Shown here: positions 61,994 through 64,000 of the stretch, piece by piece | How positions within the stretch are numbered: the first letter of the stretch is position 1 | Layout of the letters: each line of letters opens with the position of its first letter | Assembly (NCBI GenBank): GCA_041391425.1 | Contig: JAWKNZ010000005.1 | Span: 310,001 to 374,000 of the forward strand | DNA: 64,000 bases | Direction of reading: 5' to 3' | Origin: JAWKNZ01 sp041391425 | GTDB taxonomy: Bacteria > Bdellovibrionota_B > Oligoflexia > Oligoflexales > JAWKNZ01 | Program-made: the position numbers and the translations under genes | The notes under the pieces: generated by a model | The model's database searches: none | Seen by the model: only the letters and a program-made list of their open reading frames with translations | What the model was told of the DNA's origin: nothing

Positions 61994-63166
61994 ATGAAAC
62001 ATTTTAAACTTATATTTAGTATTATTTTAGCCAGTTTAATTCTAACAGGCTGTGATGGTAAGACTGCAGCAGATCCAGAAACGGCAAGCCTAAGCGATCT
62101 TAATGCACCATCAGATCTATATACAGTCACTCAATCGGGAGCCATTAAACTTGGATGGGCTGCTGGAAACGTCGAAGAAGATTTCAAAGGCTACCTAGTT
62201 TTAGGCACGACGAAAAAGCTAGAAGATATCAAAAGCGGGCTTACTTATCCAAGCACAGATGCTCAAGATGCTATCTCTGCTTTAGGGCTGCCCCGCTGCA
62301 AAGGCAATAGTGCGTTTTTTGAGGCTTTTGGCTTTCCTGCCGCAACTAATGATTGTGAAGGTGTAAATACCGAAGATACGACGGGGGAAGACAGCACAGA
62401 TAACAGCGATACAGAAAACGATGATTCTGCTGCTAAAGAAGAAACTAAGAAAGAAGACCTAACAGGAGTGTTACTTCCATGCGAAGAGCGCAGCGCTGAG
62501 GTTACCATGGTATCACTGGATGTAAAGCCACCGGTAACATCCATGCAAGAATGTACTGTTAAGCAAGTATATGATCCAAGTACAAAAGGGCTTATAGATA
62601 TTGTTGACGGCACTCCTATGACCTTTATTGTATTTTCAGTTTTAGGAAGCGATTACGATACCCTAAGTTGGAGTTCTAATGCAGTTGAAGATGCTTCTTC
62701 GACTACGATTATCGATAATGAAGAGTTCGTCCTTAAAACTGATGAATATCAAGCACTAACTTTCACAGTTGCCGAGACAGGAATTACAGCTGCCTTTGCT
62801 CCCTCAGCGGCTGACTGCGGTAGTGATCCTCACTGCAAACTTTCAAGTGCCAATAATGAAACGCCTAGCAGCCCAACTATCTATATAGCTCGTGATGCAG
62901 GCTCAGGGACTCATTTACAAAGAGTATTCGTATCAGTTCCTCAAAACTCAGATATTGAGATTCAAACTAAATACGACCCTGGCCATGCCTCAGATGGTTC
63001 TATTGAAGACCGCGTTGCCCGCGATGATCCAGAAGCTGATTATGAGAGTAGCGGCCTGACCATTAACTTAGACGGTCCTCAGGTATTTGACTTTAGAATT
63101 AAAACTGGCACCAATACATATAACTACGGCAAGTTAGTTTTAAATCTCTTAGCTATGCTGATGTAA
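61994..63166 (+). CDS. Lipoprotein paralogous to the preceding gene, C-terminus frameshifted
   Basis: 390 residues as read. Lipobox LILTGC with Cys20; then AIKLGWAAGNVEEDFKGYLVLG, the same FnIII-like start as its neighbour, and an acidic linker. After TYNYGK the frame ends in a short, unlikely tail (LVLNLLAMLM). A -1 shift gives VSFKSLSYADVSSKSTDITF and KVSVIIQPGENVRHYFW, ending at 63246, which matches the neighbour's C-terminal style (NDSTVTFEVRLAKV). One base is therefore probably missing near 63,130, by error or mutation. Confidence 0.75.
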   Translation: MKHFKLIFSIILASLILTGCDGKTAADPETASLSDLNAPSDLYTVTQSGAIKLGWAAGNVEEDFKGYLVLGTTKKLEDIKSGLTYPSTDAQDAISALGLPRCKGNSAFFEAFGFPAATNDCEGVNTEDTTGEDSTDNSDTENDDSAAKEETKKEDLTGVLLPCEERSAEVTMVSLDVKPPVTSMQECTVKQVYDPSTKGLIDIVDGTPMTFIVFSVLGSDYDTLSWSSNAVEDASSTTIIDNEEFVLKTDEYQALTFTVAETGITAAFAPSAADCGSDPHCKLSSANNETPSSPTIYIARDAGSGTHLQRVFVSVPQNSDIEIQTKYDPGHASDGSIEDRVARDDPEADYESSGLTINLDGPQVFDFRIKTGTNTYNYGKLVLNLLAMLM

Positions 63167-63281
63167 GCAGCAAAAGTACAGATATTACCTTTAAGGTTTC
63201 GGTCATTATCCAGCCCGGGGAAAATGTCCGCCATTACTTTTGGTGACCTAACGTTCATGTAAGCTAATAATCTTATAAACC

Positions 63282-63319
63282 AACATCCCTGCGACAAATT
63301 ATAATGTTGCAGGGATGTT
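63282..63319 (+). terminator. Hairpin terminator before the M16 gene
   Basis: AACATCCCTGC (63282-63292) pairs with GCAGGGATGTT (63309-63319) over 11 bp. The following TCCTGTTT is only moderately T-rich. It probably ends the lipoprotein transcript, with the M16 gene starting 20 bases further on. Confidence 0.7.
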
Positions 63320-63339
63320 CCTGTTTAAGAGGATAAAAA

Positions 63340-64000
63340 ATGAAAGCAGCAAAAGTAATGGAACAGCTATTTAAAAGAAGTAATATTTACTTCCTAGCTT
63401 TGATTATGGTAGCATTCTCACCACTGGCAAATGCTAAACCCATCAATGTCAATCAAAAACTTCCCAATGACAAGCGCGAATACCGGGCAATCAAGTTAGA
63501 CAACAAACTAGAAGCCCTACTTATTAGCGATGTTGCATTAAACAAATCAGCTGCAGCTTTAGACGTCAATGCTGGTAGCATCAGAGATCCTCTAGATAAG
63601 CAAGGCTTAGCCCACTTCCTCGAACATGTGCTATTTTTGGGGACAAAAACATACCCAGAACCAGATGAATTTATCACCTTTGTTGAGCAGCATCGTGGAA
63701 AATGGAATGCATTTACAGCACCGGAGTCGACTAATTACCACTTCGATATTAACCATGACGGCTTAGAAGGGGCTTTAAAAAGATTTTCCTTATTTTTTAT
63801 CGAACCTACCTTTAACAAAAATTTTATTACTAAAGAACGCAATGCAGTCCACTCAGAATTCAAGAAGAACTTAGATAACGATTCAAGCCGTATCTACCGC
63901 GTTTATCAAGAGCTTATTATTAAAGACCATCCAGCAAGAGGTTTTGCTGTTGGCAATAATGAAACCTTAGCAAAGGTTGGCGGCAAAGAGCTTTTAGACT
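63340..64000 (+). CDS. M16-family zinc metallopeptidase (pitrilysin/insulinase type), partial
   Basis: The first 220 residues of a gene cut by the window end. Signal peptide to about PLANA, then the inverted zinc motif HFLEH (His92, Glu95, His96) and the third ligand Glu173 in AVHSEFKK. TAPESTNYHFD is typical of the pitrilysin/insulysin branch. It would cleave peptides in the periplasm. AAGAGG precedes the ATG. Confidence 0.92.
   Translation, partial: MKAAKVMEQLFKRSNIYFLALIMVAFSPLANAKPINVNQKLPNDKREYRAIKLDNKLEALLISDVALNKSAAALDVNAGSIRDPLDKQGLAHFLEHVLFLGTKTYPEPDEFITFVEQHRGKWNAFTAPESTNYHFDINHDGLEGALKRFSLFFIEPTFNKNFITKERNAVHSEFKKNLDNDSSRIYRVYQELIIKDHPARGFAVGNNETLAKVGGKELLD

Noticed and set aside
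1..64000. CRISPR array
   Set aside because: The only regular repeats are the two ACGAA arrays; units are too short and lack unique spacers, and no cas genes are present.

Overview
The window reads as a chromosomal segment of a Gram-negative, AT-rich bacterium, most probably a member of the Bdellovibrionota (Oligoflexia/Bdellovibrio side). The inference rests on a TIGR02147-type regulator, a DUF420 membrane protein, a TPR plus winged-helix regulator, a bacterial glutaminyl cyclase and many exported lipoproteins of unknown function. No rRNA or other taxonomic marker is present, so the placement is an inference.

Left host arm (1-10,057): a truncated STAS-like protein, a glutaminyl-peptide cyclotransferase lipoprotein, enolase, leucyl aminopeptidase, a DUF420 protein, a CheX-like phosphatase, a TPR/winged-helix regulator with a small exported partner, an alpha/beta hydrolase and tRNA-Ser(GGA).

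Integrated element (about 10,058 to about 48,500): a large serine recombinase reads out of the element across the tRNA-Ser gene. Behind it lie a zinc-finger gene, an array of ACGAA iteron-like repeats, a DUF3987 gene, a complete IS21-family insertion with 4-bp target duplication, and a truncated phage packaging/head module (XkdF-like protease, DNA adenine methylase fusion, MuF-like protein, portal, large terminase). Next come a small serine recombinase and a roughly 15-kb operon for an HME-RND divalent-metal efflux pump with two membrane-fusion adaptors, one TolC-like channel and a set of exported accessory proteins. Three of those accessory proteins share a repeated module that I do not recognise. 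The right part of the element has small phage-type genes, a RuvC-like resolvase, a frameshifted cytosine methyltransferase homologue that has lost its catalytic motifs, a ParB-like gene with a second ACGAA array upstream, a CDF metal exporter and a divergent promoter with an XRE regulator. Near-identical palindromes (core CGGATATATCCG) lie beside the integrase module and at the XRE promoter, which ties both ends together. No capsid or tail genes are visible, so the element looks like a phage/plasmid-derived integrative element that now carries metal resistance.

Right host arm (about 48,500-64,000): a broken receiver-domain gene, DoxX, a MscS-like channel, a three-gene histidine-kinase/response-regulator cluster, unknown lipoproteins, a TIGR02147 regulator followed by a 185-bp MITE-like hairpin, two tandem lipoproteins with fibronectin-III-like starts, and the N-terminal part of an M16 metallopeptidase.

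Several genes (the XkdF region, the methyltransferase homologue, the small recombinase and the second FnIII-like lipoprotein) show single-base frameshifts, most of them at short homopolymers. These could be sequencing errors, recent decay or slippage; the sequence alone cannot decide.
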